Part shown: positions 41,301 through 56,600 of the stretch, piece after piece
How positions within the stretch are numbered: the first letter of the stretch is position 1
How the letters are laid out: each line of letters begins with the position of its first letter
NCBI GenBank assembly: GCA_040954595.2
Contig: CM082594.2
Coordinates: 6,014,001 to 6,078,000 of the forward strand
Length of the DNA stretch: 64,000 nt
Direction of reading: 5' to 3'
DNA from: Balanoglossus misakiensis
Taxonomy: Eukaryota > Hemichordata
Translations under genes and position numbers: made by a program
Notes under the pieces: model-generated
Databases searched by the model: none
What the model saw: the letters and a program-made list of their open reading frames with translations, nothing else
What the model was told of the DNA's origin: nothing

Positions 41301-44300
41301 TGATCTTAAATTCGGCATCGTGTACACCCCGGGAGATTCAGTAGGCCATAACGATATGCTCAGACAGTTTCCCGATGAGTCAATTTAACAAGGGTAATCA
41401 CGATGTCTAGGAAATACCCTAGCTCTAACGATAAGGTGAACAAGGCTACAGAAATGAATATCTAAATTTTCTGAGTGCACAACGTGGTGGCTGGTATAGT
41501 ATATTAAACCGTGGCGATTTAAATAATCAAGCCCGCATCTGCACTGCCATATGCTTCGGTATTTTTTCGCCCTGTGCAGCTGACGTTGGAATTCGTTGGA
41601 ATTATTGTAGAATGATCAACACTGTTACAAAGTAGCTCTGGTGAATATATAAATCGATTAAAATCCTTCCAGCGCACAGGGATGAAAACTCTTTTTTCCA
41701 TTTTCATTTTAGAGCGTTTCATTCAAGTTTCCTTGCTATTCATCGAACGACGCTTTCTCCCGCAAAATCGACACATTTCTTTTCAGATAAAGCTCAATAA
41801 TTCTTTAATCGGAAAAGCGGTGATATCCCTGTCATATCCATGGGCCTGAACTTGGCAGGTTTAAAGGGTGAGGGTCGTTGCAACTGCACATGCGCGAGAC
41901 AGTGCATTCACCAATAGGCTGGCTCAGCGCAAGGTAATGGCTGCTATTTTTTGCAGCCTATTTGTGTTGCCTGTTATTAAGATGCTACTGCTGGCTGCTT
42001 AATGTCATTAGATGAGAAGTCACGAGTATGCATTGGAATAGGAAACATAAATAAATAAAAATTTATTTTCGATTAATCTAGGTGTAATTGCCTTTTAATA
42101 AGTAATCATCTGAAGGATTCACGTTGCTAAAGTTGTGTCTAGCGGAATATGGGTGTGCCCCCTTGTTCGCTGTCATGCATTCCGGTTTGCTATCGGCGAG
42201 TGTCGCCATATGCGCCGAGTCCAACGTCGGACGTGCGCATTTAAAGGCGACGTCGTTTCTGGACTGACACCATGCGGGCAACACGGTCCTTTCATTTGGT
42301 AACCATTGATATAACACAAACTCTGACAAACATTTTTTTTCACTTATCGATATTCATACACCAGGCTTAAGTGTTGCCATATGTGTTTGGCTGTATGTGC
42401 ACTGGCACAAATTACTGATTGTACATCAAGATTTGTCGACAGCGTGAATTCTGAATAGCTGATCTGAATACAAGCGCGCCACAAAGGCCGGTACTCCTGT
42501 TGGTATAGCAACAAGTCGTCTCAAATGCATATGTACGTGTTATTACATTCAATGTTACTTTCTCTGCCTCTAAGCTGTGTCGGTAATGACACGTCCACCA
42601 CGTACTCAACTATCCGTGTATAAAACTTTAAAGCAAAGTTCAAATTCTGACTCGTTTGAACAGCGCCCCCATCACTGCACCCGAGAACTAACAGGCTGGT
42701 GTTACAACAAATATCTCCTGAAACGTCTGTGCGGTGATGGTTAATGGACGAATGCAAATTTTGTATTATTTTTCACTAAGCGTAATATAGCGCCTATAAT
42801 AAAATTCTACATAGGCGGCCTTATTTTGGGGTGCAACCTGAGGATTATTGCTACGCTCACAGTCACTCGTACATGGCTATTACAAGTGTTGTAGTAGAAT
42901 AACACAGCATAACTTTCGTATTAAAATCACCGTACAAGACGCAGCCATTGAGGCTTGAATAACACTGCAATACAGGCGTAATCTAGCATACAGTACCACT
43001 CTAGGTTTATTATTAGTTTTCAATAGGCCTAGCCCTGTGACGTAAGGGTCTGATGCTGTAGCTGGCGGAGTAATTTTGTCGTTGCCTCGCATCCCAAACC
43101 CGATATGTGCCATCTGGCAGGTTTATTCTGGAATCAAAACCGCGATATTGATCAACTGAAGTCACCAAGGCTGCGCACATTAAATCTAATACGCTCCGCA
43201 TTTGGGGCAATATTTGGAGTTATCATTGGTGTATTAGCTCGTGTCAATTCAAATTACCGAGCGGAGGGAGAGTTTTATCGGATATATTTGCGGGAGATAT
43301 CGCCCGATAATTGCGCAGACGAGTGCTAAATTGGTCACCGGATTGTTCTGTGATTCAATAACAAGCGGCGAGGCATCGTCATCGAACACGACCGACCAAA
43401 GCGAAGGAATCATTCTAACCGACAGTTGAAGCTGAATGAAGTCAGACGAAATAAAATATTCACAGAGTGACCTTGCTCGGTGGGCAAGCTGGCAAATACG
43501 AACGCCTGTGGTCAATCAGTTGACGGGGTGTTATTAATTTCACAATTAACACTTTCAATTAAAAGGACATACCGTGTTTGTTATTATTGCTAATGGGGGT
43601 GGGGTCATGCACTGGTTGTGAAATAACACAGGAATGAGCGGTAGGCCTATATTCAAGTGAGTAATTACGGTTACATAATTCATAAACAAGTTCAAATCAA
43701 GCCTGTCAGCACTGGGCTTGGCGACGTGGACTTTGGCGATCCGTCTAACACAGCACACGATTTTTTGCTGCAGTGTTCAACTGCACACAATCTGATCGCA
43801 ATTAGGGCTTGGGTAGATCCGCTGTGCGGGCGGGTACGGTATGAGCCACACATGTGCGGCACTGAGGCTTCTTTCAAGGGACCCCCCCCCCTACAAAGCA
43901 ATTGAAAACACCCCTTTCACACACCACTTCGGTAGTCACAAAGATGATAAATCGAACATCTCGTCTATAATGGAGTCGCAGTAAGATTGCCCTACGAGAC
44001 AAACTGCAATTACGAAATCATGAAAGCCTGTACGTGCACGATGTTTTCCCCCGTCCTCTAAGCGCATGTACTCAGCATTATAGACAACACGATTACTTTT
44101 CACTTCCCCAGTCTGTATTCCAAGCCACAGCTGGTGATAATGTGTAATTGTTTTTTTATTCCGTGCTAGGTAACATTCTGTCGAGATTTCGCAGATGGGA
44201 TCGCCTCGTCAATGACCGTACTTATCGTTGATTTCGTCAAACTTTGGACGTTAATGCGTTCAATGCCGCTGCACACGTCCGTCTAATTTGTCGCGAGATA

Positions 44301-44595
44301 GTCTCCTTCACATCATCCTCTTGTCGTTGAATGGGTTTTTGTAAAGTTTGATGGCGAACAGTTAACTATAAGATCGTTTGCTGCCGAGGAACATTAGTAC
44401 TACGTAATTTTGCCTCGGTCTCAGCTTGAGACATTTTTTGAGCTCGACAGCAATTTTACCCCGAGTGCAGAATATGCATCATGGTAGTGGGGATATGTAA
44501 TTAATATATAATTTGTTAAACACTGACCATGCCACTGTACACCATTGCTGTCTACATTTAATCTAGGTGTGGATAAGGAAACTCCTGAGATACTG

Positions 44596-44633
<38 letters not shown>

Positions 44634-47600
44634 ACCTCCCTCTTGCAAAGTCTGTGGAGGCGTGTACCAATGTGACAACATGGGTCACGTGCTCTTAAAG
44701 TACAGCCAACGTTGCCAAGGTGTTCATTCGGACCACAACACGACGCTACGATTATCTGATGTGGCCCAGTACACAAACACGACAATTAAGTTTAACTCGA
44801 CAAAAGTTAGACTTTACTCTACAAAGATAGCATATCGCGGACGGTTCGCAAGACCTTGGGGTAAAAAGGACAAAACGGCTGCCATAACCGCGCGACAGAG
44901 GAATTCCTGTCGTTATAAACCTGGATGAATTGCTATACCTGCCCGTTGACAGGTCCCTACCAGAAGTACTGCGTTAAGCAAACACGACCGGCGCTCGCAG
45001 TTAATTGATTTCTCGTCAATCAAAATCAGTGCATGTCAAGCAAACTTGACCATTATATACCCACGATGTTCAAACAAGCACGCCCAGGCAGATAGCCAAG
45101 GCCAAGGGTACGTCCCGTGAGAATTGGACGACCTAAACACGACCGACCTACACGATGAAATCAAATAAATATGACAGCTAGGCATATTATTTTTCGGGCT
45201 GCCTGTGCTATGAGTGTCGGTTTGTACTAATAAACCTTGACGTTGGTTTGACCGTGCCAACATCCAACGTGGGTGTTCGCGTTCACACGTGCACGTAAAC
45301 CTCTCCAGCCAGGCGCCAACATTTTTTGGCCTACTTCAAACGCGGCTGCAGTTCTTCAGCAGAAAGAAGTATGCCGAGATGAACTTTCCGCATACTGGAC
45401 ATATTAATGGACCTCAAAAAATTATATATGGTCTGTACTTGCATAGATTTATATGACGTCGACTCAGATTGACTGACACAGTAAGGAATGTCACTGCCAA
45501 GCCACGAGGCTTACAAGTTCACCCGACCAACCTCACCCTCAAATCTGTCAACGTTCCACATGAGGGGAAAACAAGAGTAAGAAACAAGAGAAATACAAGA
45601 TTCATCATGTTTGTACCACTTAAACGTTACTGTAAAATATCGGAGGTATGTCGCCAGGACTACAAGGGCCCGCCTTCAAAGCTCTCGGGTTCTGAAAAGT
45701 CAACCCAACCCTACAAAAGAACTATACAGTGTCTCCCGCGAATGCCAGAATTCGCTCTGAACTCTACTACTTCTTGTTACCTATAAAAGGTATAGTTGGA
45801 TAATGATTTAGACACAGACACGTTGCTTTAGACCCTTTGCTGCTGGGTGGAGTTTAAAGATTTAGAAAAAAGCACGCAACGCTCGAGGACATGTTTAATT
45901 CCTGAAATTCTCGGGGATTCTTAAGACTAACAAGTACAGCTGCCTCCTAAAATCGACGTGATTTGCTCAATATTCGGCGATTTCTTGTTTTAATCACCTC
46001 ACGTATTCCCAAAGCATCCGAAGACAAAAATCTCCGCTTGCCATTAAATCACACTTTACTGGATACATCTTAAACCGTATAAGAGTATGTCGTAATCACC
46101 GATTTTCAGCTCTCTGCGACAAATTAACGAGAGTTGCATGATGAGAACGACTCCATATTTTGTGAGTTTTTATGTCTACGTTTTTCATGTTGACCTTAGA
46201 CAACGCTATTTATGATTTTTGGTTGTATGTGGTAAGTTGATGAACATCGCCCTTGTTTGCAATGATGATGATGATGATGATGATGGTGCGATGATGATGA
46301 CGACGACAAGGACGATGATGAGCATTCGACATATTCATTCTAACCCGGCCTCCGAACTGAGAAGCCTCAAGGAACGGACAAGCACGACGTCGACTAAAAT
46401 GACAACTGTAATAATGAACATTTTTCTTTCTTTTCTAAAAATCGTTATAAAGCACCGCCACTGGGCAAGAAATAGAACAGACAACCGTTGTCGCCGATAG
46501 CGATAACAGCATAATTGAAGATTGTCTTTTCGGGGCAAGGAAAAATTTGTCGTGGGAGTATCGAATGACAAATATAATGAACTCAAACCCCAAATCAACC
46601 CCAGGGCTAACAAAAAAATTCTATGCCCATTCGAAATTCCCCCATCCATCGTTCGTTACATCGTTTCTTACTATTACGTGCTCGGCTTTATCGAAGGAAC
46701 GTGCAACAATGGACAGACTACCTGACAAGCGCGTGAAATGTTAGCGCCCTGCGGCTGTTATCTTAATCGTCCTCAATTATTGTGTCACTGTGAAAAAATA
46801 AATCAATCAAGGGCAGAGATCGTCATACTAAAACTGCCATGACTCATGTTATCAATACGTCGAATTACTGCACTGACATCTGGCTTGGCAAGCATGCCGT
46901 TGGAGCCCTATCTATCATTTTGCCTCCACAATCCTGCTCTGATTTTTGGGGTCTCCAGCCTAGTTTTTTTTATCAGCAATATGATATTGCATTAGATTTT
47001 TACAGGAAAGGTCGTTTACATGCTTCGTCTAAGTAGCAGTTATTTTGAAGGGTACTCGTGTAAGTTATTTGCCACGTTGTTGTCTATCTAATTCTCTTTG
47101 AGCCGGGCTTTTATTGGGCGGTCCGGTTTCAGATTAATTTCGAGATGTTTTGGCTATTGACCAGGACGACTATACAAACCTCACTCTTTTGCTGAGGGAA
47201 TCTTGTGCTCAGTAGTCTTTCAGTGAATACCTATACAAACTGAGCACGCAAGCGATGAAAAAATCATAGCTGGACACGTTAAAATCCTTCACACTACGAC
47301 ACATTAACTGCGATTTAACATCACACGTGCAATAACATCCCAAATCGAATGAACAGTGTAGTGGTATTGACATCTTCGATTTCTATTATTTGGGACCAGA
47401 CAATGGTGCTGAATTTAGAAGTTGAGGAAATCCCACCATCACTTAGCCTAAGAATATCTCTTTAAGGACATCACTTCGCGATTCCTTGGTCTGCCAGGTA
47501 TACCTGTCTTGCGGAGACCCGACCCGTCGGTTATTTTCTCTCCTCTCCGCTAAGGCTGAACATGCGTGCTACGTCCGGCAGTAGCAAATGTCGCCGTATT

Positions 47601-50600
47601 GATCCGCGGTACTTAGCGCTACTCCCGGCGTCATTAATTTTTCAAATGGTCATGAATGCACAAATTGGGAGGACAACACATTCGACGTAATCCCTCATTG
47701 AGCGATAAAACTTCCTCTTAAACGTAGCCGTTTCGCTAATGAGCTAAAAGGCCCATGTATTGAACTTTACACAGAAACTAATACACGCGTCATAAAATCG
47801 GGTGAACTTGCTTTGTATTACAGTGGGACCTGCGTTTACAAGTAACACAGGTAACGCCAGAGAATCTGGGTCACGGCACCGAAGGCCGACTTTCCCTGCA
47901 TGAGCACCTGTTATAAGGGTCAGGCGATTTTCTGACAAGCAAAGCACTGAGCCTACCGTTGTGAGCGGCCTGAGAAGGTCAAAGTTCAACAAAATGGCCG
48001 TCAGCTTCAGGCAACAGGACAAGAATGTACACAGAGGTGAAGGTATTCGCTTGTGACAACACCCTGTAAACTATAGGATACCGAGTCGTCCAAGTTGATT
48101 ATGTATTGTAAGAGAAATTGTGACGGTATTAAGACAAAGATATATAGTAATGGTATTAAAATATCATCGGTGTACGGAGGCGTGAATCTCTGTAAACTCA
48201 CTAAATACCGTCAGTTCTCCAGAAATGCACATCTCACCAAAGCCGTTCACGATATTTATAACCATTACACAGTACTTGAGACACCTTGTCCTAATTCGCA
48301 TGCACACTCAGACAATATACATTCAGCACAGTGTTCAAGTGGCTGTCATGCGTAAAAGTTGTTAAATCGGGCATTATTAACAAGTGTCTCTGCTTCTTGG
48401 TGAGTTTTTGAACAACTGTGTCATAAATCGACGACGGACGAGAGGTGAATTTCGACAGGAGAAAAATGCATTACTTTCTTCCGCGCTAATGATTACCAAG
48501 TGGTTATATATCTAAAGTGCAGGAAAGTGTATCGAGCCGAAAGGCCTACAGCGTGGTCAAATGGTTAGGAAATTAATAAGAAAAACACACACCGAGTCGA
48601 AACTGTCATAACTCATAATAGCATAACATCACGACAGGTACATGTAAACCTATACGCGGATGTGTGTATAGTAGAGCCCTCATAGAGAAGTGAATAGTCT
48701 TGCGAGGAGAACGACCCAATGATCCCGTTACGCAAACCAAAACAAAACAACAAGTTTCGAAACCGACAACTTAACACTTATAATAAGGCTGGCACGCCTC
48801 TGCCCAATCTCCCCGAAATACAACCTGACAAGAGTTGAGCGAGGCCGGGATAACTGTAACTTTAAAACTTTGATGACAATTTACACCCAACGAATAACAC
48901 CCACTGGTTGAGTTGCAATTTTCACACGCAGATGGTGTAAGTTTGGTTATGGGTACGCAGAAGCTGGATATACGTTGACAAAATTTCTGGAATACCGGGA
49001 TTACACATTCTTTGTTTACACGGTTTGGTCAAGCCACAATCCCCCTGTCTTGAGGGACTGTGGTCAAGTTACAAGTAAACAGAGTGCCCATATAATTCCC
49101 ACTGTATGGTGGAATTTGGCGTTTTAATATTAATGGGCCATGACATCAATGGGACCAATGAAGTGGTGAATTTAGAATCAGACAATTCATCAAAGCTTCC
49201 CTGTCTAAAGGGTTAAGCTGAATCAGGTTCCCTTTGGGGGTATATTCCCCTGGGCCCTGCGGTGACCAGTTGGACAAACACGTTGTTTTTTAGCTTATTT
49301 AAAAACCATCCTGCTTCAAAAGCCTTTATGTATGCCCACACGAAAGCTTTTCATCGATGTCTAACAATCGATTTAATTGAGATATCGGAATTTTTCAGCC
49401 GATGTGGGGAGTCAATTCGTAATTATCGGGTTTTGGTTGCCGACCCCTTAATTTTACAGTTGCGTGTTTTTGAGAGTATTTGGGGTTAGGGTTAATGACA
49501 ACTGACGTATGCAATGGCGAGGAACTAATGACACCGCTGGGTGATGTCCGTATAGTTTGTACCAACACAGACTGGTGTCCTGTTTGACTCTGCATCGGTC
49601 ATACTGCATGTTATATTGAGACCACGTTCTCTTACATTGTATAGTGCCGACCTATCGCTGACTCCAACATCTCTGCAAAGCTGCTTTTGGATTTCGTCTG
49701 CCCTCTATCCTTTTGTGTTAACCCACACCCTCAGATATACTGTCGTGGATTGTTCATCCAAATCGCTTTCATATCTGTCCACTTTCTGCGCCCCCCCCCC
49801 CCTAGTTCATTAGGAACACAAGTCTGAATGCAATCAAACGCTATGAAACGCGATAAAAAATCACAGACTCTCGTATAATAGGCCTAACGAACCGTCCCTG
49901 GCACTAACATAAAAGAATTATCAACTGCAAAAATCATGTATTGGTTGGCCTTGGTGAGCAGTACAATGCATCGCAATGCAACGCCTTCGAGCAAGCTTTG
50001 ACAGGCCCGGGGGTTTAATTTTCCATTTCGGAAAATAATCATGAAAATATATATGTATAAATCGACCAGGCCTAACAAGCGATGTGGTTTTTTATCAATA
50101 ACACGCTGCCTGACAATGCTTTTCTGTGATTGGGTTGTTACTTAGCGACAGACAGCAAGTTGCCGTGGGTATTAGCAAAGTAGTTTGAAAACATGATTTT
50201 GGTGAGGAGTGTCATACACATCCAAAGGCAATTCCGGGTGTTTATGCTACTATAATTTCGACAATGAACAGTATAGTATACACCTTTGTGGTATGCGCTC
50301 TAAATGTTACCATGTTTTCGCAAGGATTACTTGGTACGAACGACCCCCCCCCCCTCCACAAGTCGGCCCGGGCTTGATTTCACGGTACAGAGGACATGAT
50401 GAGGTTTTTAAAACCACCAATTTTCGAAATAAATCGACGTGCACACAATTCAATTCCGAGAGCCCATCACAAATCCCCGCCATTTAATAAACCAACTTCT
50501 TGGTGTGTGTAACGCAATTTCCATAATTTAATATGAAGGCGCAATTGCCCCGAAACGGGAGAAATTACAGGCGACACTTAAAAGGGTGTCTCTGGCGGAG

Positions 50601-53600
50601 GAACTATATGTGGATCCACGCGGAAGAGTCAAAATAGCAGGGGCGGTGATTCGGACGCTCTTACGCGAAGGCTTTGACGTTGATTGAAAGAAATCCGACA
50701 GTTCTTTGGCCTGCTCTATCAGATAACACATAACCATTTCATGGTAATTTAAGACAATGCACAAGAGGATATTAATCTAAATAACACACTCTCTGAGTTT
50801 TAAAAAATCAATGAAGATCAGGGTCATTATTCATGCCATACTATAGCCACTATCTCGCCCAGCCTCATTCCACGTCGCACTAAAACATCGTGACGCGGCA
50901 TCGACTCGGACAGCTCGTCATCATTAGGTGCAGAAATAACATACAGCACATTTTTTTTGAATATTTCACCGACAACATACGGTATATACGTGCCGATTGT
51001 CATCTACATGTATAACGCCGTGAGACAGGGTTATTCTGTGAGCGAGCACTAAGCCAATATCCCTGTCTTGTTCGGTTCAGTGGTTCGTTTCACTCAGCGC
51101 GAAAGTAAACAAAGACTTTTCTCAACTACATGGCAAATCCTGTGAAATTCGTCAGTGGTCGTTTCTTTCATTTTTAATTAATTCATAAGTTGAAACAAAC
51201 ACCCGGTGCCGGTGCGTCACCAACTGTCAACAGAATCACTGCAAACATCCTTTCTCGATAAATATCTGACAAATTTTATTTCCGCTATTTACTCATCTTG
51301 CTTATTTATTCATAAAACAAGCGATTCATTAGTTGTCGCATGTCCAAGTGATCGATTGGCGAACGACTTCGATGAACCAGACACAATGCAAACACAAACG
51401 TGACGCTGTCACATTTCTTTCGCCGTCAAAAATCAAATCCACGAAGTCTCACAATGCCGGATTTACTGGCGAACATCTCCGCGAACACAGGCCGCTGGCG
51501 AAACCGCATTTGCAGAAGCATAAATCGCAGAGTTCATGCGAATTTATGTGCATATTTAAAAAAGAAAAACAAGATGTCTGGAGATAGGCTTCATGCTGCT
51601 GACCTGAATCCGTCATATATGAGAGCTGGTAATGTTTAGTCCGTAAGAAATAACTGAGTTAAGGCTGTCCGCGGTTGAAATGCCACACTGCGTGGATAAT
51701 TAATATTTAAACGGAAATACACCAACGTGATTAAAGTTAGTTCGGGTTTATTTTTAGTGGAGAGTGGAGTCAATGCTGATTTTATGTTCGCGAAGCACCG
51801 AGGGAGCTCTCTGCGACGGTACAGTTCTGAAATGAGGCAGATTAACGGAAAGCATTCAATTACTGTGTCACGACTGTGAATGGAAATAGAATGGGATACC
51901 CAGCATGTATTTGGTGTCGTCTGGGCGGGAAAATGCAAGAAAGCGTGCAAGGAATTCTGGCTGCACAATCAGATCTCAAGGAGGGATGCTATAGACAGCG
52001 GTATTATCACAGGAGAGCAATAATACTTGGAACGGCGATTTAAACTCTTCCTGTATTTTGCGTTTAAGATAGTATGTGTCTCGACCATCGAGGTCTTAAC
52101 TATTTTCTCATACTTTTCTCAAGGCTACTTAATTCAAAGAACTTGAGTTAACAATTTTTGAATGAGTGCAAAATTGCCTGACATCTGAATATCAAAATGG
52201 CCGCCAATCTCTGTGTTAACTGTATGGAGAATTACTATTTTAGTGATTTTTTACAAAAACAAGAAGGTAAACAATCTACTAGCTCGTTTTTTAGCTTGAA
52301 ATGACAGATTTTAAGGACCCTTTTTTCTGAAAATACTACCTTTAATGGAGCTAGCACTGTAGATTAGAGGGTTTGTACTACACGGGGCAAACTGAATAGC
52401 TACGGCGCGTGAAGTATGGCTTGTGGTGCGAGTTGCTAAACCACAGATGTAAAATCATGGCTGGCGCACAAAGTCCAAAGTATGCATGTACATGTATTAC
52501 TTGTATCAAATAACTTCTCAACTTTTGATTTATCATCGATCAGAACAGCCCTGCATACCATCGCTTTAGTTGGAGTACCCGTCTGAACAAATCGACTTGC
52601 TATTAATACACTAGCTGAAGTTATGTTGAGATGTCCTCCTTAATTGGTCACACGTGCACGCACGTCCGCAACACATTTGTCACGGGGTGCATAAAAAACG
52701 CCATCAATCCAGTACGGCCACTGCAGACCAGTACATACGAGGAGTGACGTCATTTGGCGTTAATGGTGATTTACACATGATGGTCCCTATTCACGTGATC
52801 GTATACTTCTTGCGTTGGAACAGAAAATCGGACTTTCCTATTGTTAAAAGCGGTTGAAAAAAATGTGTCGTTGACTACAAGGGTGGCCATGTAGAAAGTG
52901 TGACTGGCTGAATTTTTTACATGAAAAACCGTTGTGCTGGCAAGGTTTTTTTGAGTGGAGCGTTTAGATTTACGAGCGACGAGTTAATCTCAGCGTGTCC
53001 CCGACTGTTTGCCCAGTAACGGGTCATCCCAGAGGTCATCTTTATAACTGACAAGGGTGGCAAAGTTTACGATGTGTGAACAGGTACGGTGTACTTGTTA
53101 ACACCCTCCGCTCACCAACGAAAATTAAACAGACCGACAACCGCGGTCGCACCACCAGCATGAGTTACGGCCCGAACAATGGATTGTTTTCGACTCCATA
53201 CCAAAATAGAACAATAACACCTCGCCCTTTGGACGCGGCGGTTCGGACGACGACCCCCGCGCCGCACTGAAGGACACCATCCGTATATAACTCATGTAAT
53301 TATTTCAAACCAGGGCTCAAACAAATCCCTGTAACCTCCTCGGCTGCAGAAAATGTCCGCCATATTGTTTTTTTTTCTCCCGACAGACGGCCGTAACCTG
53401 AACATGGACATTTGATGGAACCAACCAACAAAACCTCATTGCAATTCTCCTCTCATCCGTCTACAGGGCACGTGCCGAGCAACTTGATTGACTTGCAATA
53501 ACAGTTTGCTGCAAAACACCAATTTTCACCCAATCAGGAAATTATCGGTATTGCAAAGTCCGTGTCAGCACGCGAATACAAAGACTTAGAAAAAGAGCAC

Positions 53601-56600
53601 GTTGTCTAATATCCCGTCTGTTCATCACGAGACGTTATTGCAAATCTTCTAGTGTGTTGCGCATGCTCACGACTGCACCTGTTGATTCAACTGATTATAA
53701 ATGCATTTTCTACGCTTTTTAGCAGAAATAAACCGCCAAAAAGATCAAACATCAGTTTTCCTCGAATTGCTCCTCGAGTTATCTGCGTCGGACAGACGTC
53801 GAAATATTGTTGGGGTCGTCTACAGGAAAAATGCCGTTGCGGTCACAGGCGAGGAAACGAGGGTGACCCTTTGATTTTTGTCAAATCCATCACGCGCATA
53901 CAAGGGGTTGGCTGGCGGCGGTTCAAGAATCCCATGGACACCAGTCGAGCGAGATAAGAGGCATTCTTTTGCGTGTGTGGAACCCCACGCCCACAAGTTG
54001 TTGAAAACTGTGTCGGGTGCACGCAATTTTGATTGAAAAATCAATACGATTCCTATCATGCGTAGCCGACGTGGGAGGCTTAGGTCGATCTGAATTTCTG
54101 AGTTCTTTCTTGGTGCTGCCGAGACTGTGATGTCATGATGCAAACTGCGCGCGACAACGTCGTCTGCGTCCGGCGTCTGGAAATCATGGCCGAACCGAAA
54201 TGATCTCGGCTGATGGAACGACAAGACGCCGTCATGCGAAAGACAATATTAGCGAATCGGAGACAACATGTATATGCACCGCATCCGGGCGAAGCAAATT
54301 ACATTTTACAAAATTAACTGCCTGGTTCAGTAAAGATGTCACGCTTGCGCTTGGACGGTTCACCTTTCTAGAGGAACTGCGCAGCCATTAAAATATCCAA
54401 TGTTACATTGAAGACAACATGGCAACCCAAGGTGTAATTGTACATTGTCAAAAACCTTCACCACTGTACAATGCATATTGATATTTCATTTACTCTGGCG
54501 ATGTTACTTTCACAGAAAACATCTGTACTTTTTATTACATCAATCAAAGTAATAAAGCTTAGTCAGAACCAGGACGCTCTGCTTTGAACAGGATATGACC
54601 CCACGAGTGGAGAGGCGTTTGTTTCCTCGTGAACACTCGAGAGCGGAAAAAGTGGATGGAAATACCGAGGTGGTCGTTAATTTAACCATTCAAACATGTT
54701 TAATTTACAGGCTCGGTAGCCGAGATCAGGGGGTAACCAAACTCAAGAGATGCCGCGGCTTCTAGGCGTAAATAATAAATGGAGCTATCCATGACGGCGA
54801 ATGCTTTGCAGCCACAATGAAGATTAATGCATCTGATTAATATCTGCGGAACCTCCACTGTATAAGCCCTTGAGGAATAACAGCGCTTCTCCCGGGTCTT
54901 AACCTATTAACTCTACCGGAAGTTAAGTGACGCACTGGCACAGACGCGCTACCGTGGTGGTCTGCGTTCGATCAGGAACCCCCGATGCCCACAAATCATG
55001 CATACATGTCACGGGGGTGCCATCTAACGATAAAGAAATGACACGGATCATGGAGTGCGCGTGAAAGCCTTTCGACTTCTCATGCGCATACAGCAAGCAC
55101 TGCCAGGCCACTTGGAGAAAACGGGTCTGCCATCATAGGATCGGAGTGCGTGTCAGCATAACCGACAGCGTGTAATTCAAATTAAATTGGTTGTTCTGTG
55201 CGCGTACATCTGGCGTCGAGCTGTAAACCTTAATTAGTCACTGCCGATTAATGCGTCACTTTGAATTATTTCTCAGCGCAAATTGAAGATCAGTACTTGC
55301 ACACACCGAGTTGCGCGCAGATCTCTTTTTTTACGTTCGTTGCTAAGGCTATATCGTGCTCTACCGGTCCTCATGTTTGAAAGGTACTCGACGCAGCCTA
55401 CCCATGAGGGAAGGGCGGAGTCGCCAAAATTTAGGGCCCTGTCTTTGAAGGAGATGGCACGGTAACCCGCAAAATGAATACATGTTGCCACCGTATACAT
55501 TGTACGTGTACAGACAGACGAAGCGAGCCACATTCAAGGTCAAAGGTCGCGCATTGTACTAGTAATTAACGGCCACCTGTTGCACTACTCGACATATTTG
55601 AGCAATCTAATTGAACAGTGTTAGCGTCAATAGCGCTAACTTGTTTAATTGAGATTGACAAACATGTTGTCGAGGCTGTGATTATCCGGGGATGTTTCTG
55701 TCGCTGTTAATGGTAGTTTTTTTAATCTCACAATATCATATTTTTAACTCTCATTTATGTTAAATTACACGCTTAAAGCTATATACGCTGTTCTGGAGCG
55801 TATGCGACAACCTTTCATGACGTACTGCAATCCTCTAACGCGGACATTATCGAAATATATTTCACATTCATGTTGGAATAACCCGACTACATTCACAACA
55901 CGTTAGCAATTATTTCCCTTAATAGCAGACCAAACCCTTCCTTCAAAATTAAACACAAGATCGGAAAATCAAACGAGGGGCCAATAGAGTGCACCCGTGG
56001 GGAAGTCTACACACCGTTCAAAAATGTCTTTTATGGCAACTTAAATGGCGGTCATATACGGTTAGGGTTTTCAGTGGCCGCTGTTAACATAAACGGTGTT
56101 ATGAGCCAGATAAAATAAGTGTTACACTTCCCATGATGCCTCAGAGTAAAGAATGGCCGCTGAACCGGTAAATAATTGATAGTTTCCCTTTCTCGTATCT
56201 TTTAATGATTTTTCAATTAAAAGTTAAACCCCGCTATCAGAAAATCTAAAGCAAATAGTGAAAAGGAGGGGCTCGCGGCGGTTGCGTTGAACCGGCGGCG
56301 ATTCTTTGATCGAGTCTGGTTCTATGAACAATTTCTATCCTGCCCATTATGCGTGCATTCAATGCGTCTTATCCCGCCCCTGTATTTTCCCTGCAATGCA
56401 GCAGCTAATCCTCCACGGCGTCTTTCCGTTGCTAGGCAACCGAAGCGTGCGCGGGCCATGGGTCACGCGCAATAGACTGCGATGTTTGAATTTTTTATCA
56501 ACCCACAGAATGTGTGCTATTTGAATCAAAACTGACTCTAAAGTCAGGATTTAGTTTTTGCGAGGGTGTGACATTTTCGCTAAATATAGTGGGCGTCACT

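Noticed and set aside
43105-43329. ORF with a hydrophobic stretch ([14 protein letters not shown]) resembling the first helix of a glutamate transporter
   Set aside because: The FPGE and following transporter signatures are missing, no splice sites frame it, and it lies in intron 1. Probably coincidence.
49081-49270. Possible SINE-like block with a GGGGGTATATTCCCC palindrome
   Set aside because: No A/B boxes, poly-A or target duplication, and no second copy in the window to define ends.
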